Positions 63,514 to 64,000 of a stretch of DNA of 64,000 bases are shown here, piece after piece. The stretch is from the NCBI GenBank assembly GCA_026745465.1, contig JACYXH010000772.1, forward strand, positions 4,266,385-4,330,384. Reading direction: 5' to 3'. Origin of the DNA: Lota lota. Its lineage: Eukaryota > Chordata > Actinopteri > Gadiformes > Lotidae. The position numbers and the translations under genes were made by a program. Position 1 is the first letter of the stretch, and every line of letters starts with the position of its first letter. The notes beneath the pieces were generated by a model. It did not search any database, was not told the origin of the DNA, and worked only from the letters and a program-made list of their open reading frames with translations.

Positions 63514-64000
63514 TGCATTGACTCTAATGTCCACAGTCTACCTGTAGGCAACCCTGAACCAGAAGCCTATTACCTACCTGATATAAATACAACTCACTGT
63601 TATGCAAAATAAAATAAATACATATATTACAGTTATATATGGTACGCAATGTGTATCAAAGCAACTGTAGATCCAAGTGTTTGGCCCTCAGGTCTTATAT
63701 AGAGTTAAAGGTGCTGTAGGTAAGAATATCTGAGCTCTGTGAGAATATCTGTTTTGAGTTCACAGTGCCTGCCTATGTATAAGCCAATTTCAATTTTAGA
63801 CTGCTTCCAGCTAATTTCTTACCAATCAGGGTTCCTCTTCCCTGATTGGTTCATGGAATCAATCTTTCCTGTCAATCACATTCAGGCACACAGCGTTATC
63901 ATCTCAATGGTGGAGAAATGTAGGCAGGGAGGAAGCGTTTTTCTGGGTTGTACAAAATGTTGCTCTTTTCTGCTCTGTTCCATTCTCTCCCTTTCCAACT
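63453..64000. other. Intron of the third gene; AT microsatellite and probable MITE
   Basis: An AT run lies at 63475-63513. From about 63707 the sequence TTAAAGGTGCTGTAGGTAAG resembles the end of a common fish MITE with TTAA target sites, and it runs to the window edge. No exon seen. Confidence 0.4.

Overview
The window looks like teleost fish nuclear DNA. It holds intron-split vertebrate genes with GT/AG junctions, very dense (CA)n/(GT)n, (GA)n, (GATA)n and poly-G tracts, an L2-type LINE, tRNA-derived SINEs (one with an L2-like tail), a hAT-like MITE and a small LTR element. The species cannot be named from the sequence alone. I see no bacterial-style operons, CRISPR arrays or rRNA.

Three protein-coding genes are supported, all on the minus strand. 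(1) At 2997-3278 is the first coding exon of a D2-type dopamine receptor gene (drd2; a or b paralogue unresolved). The rest of the receptor lies beyond base 1. (2) At 42350-50022 is a complete five-exon gene for the sodium-channel beta-3 subunit (scn3b), which I rebuilt junction by junction into a 218-residue protein. (3) At 55755-63452 are the last 16 exons, about 788 residues, of a type I membrane protein that I cannot name: a possible cupredoxin-like ectodomain end, one membrane span and a long helical cytoplasmic part. Its start lies beyond base 64000. drd2 and scn3b are both neuronal membrane-protein genes; in human they lie on the same chromosome arm (11q), so their closeness here fits conserved synteny.

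The roughly 39 kb between drd2 and scn3b (3279-42349) has no convincing coding exon. It probably holds the long first intron, the non-coding first exon(s) and the promoter of drd2, plus intergenic DNA. It contains most of the repeats: a complete 1256-bp non-autonomous LTR element with identical LTRs (6027-7282), a tRNA SINE (8359-8466), a fold-back MITE (20061-20246), a broken L2 LINE (21554-23371), further SINE heads (about 24592 and 28145), a 660-bp GATA/GATG tract (31078-31738) and a perfect 38-bp palindrome (33211-33248). Between scn3b and the third gene (50023-55754) the main item is a hAT-like MITE (52606-53155).

The most unusual structure is a 41-bp minisatellite of 12 units (about 60945-61450). 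It has grown out of the splice donor just after the membrane-span exon of the third gene, so the donor-like sequence is repeated in every unit.
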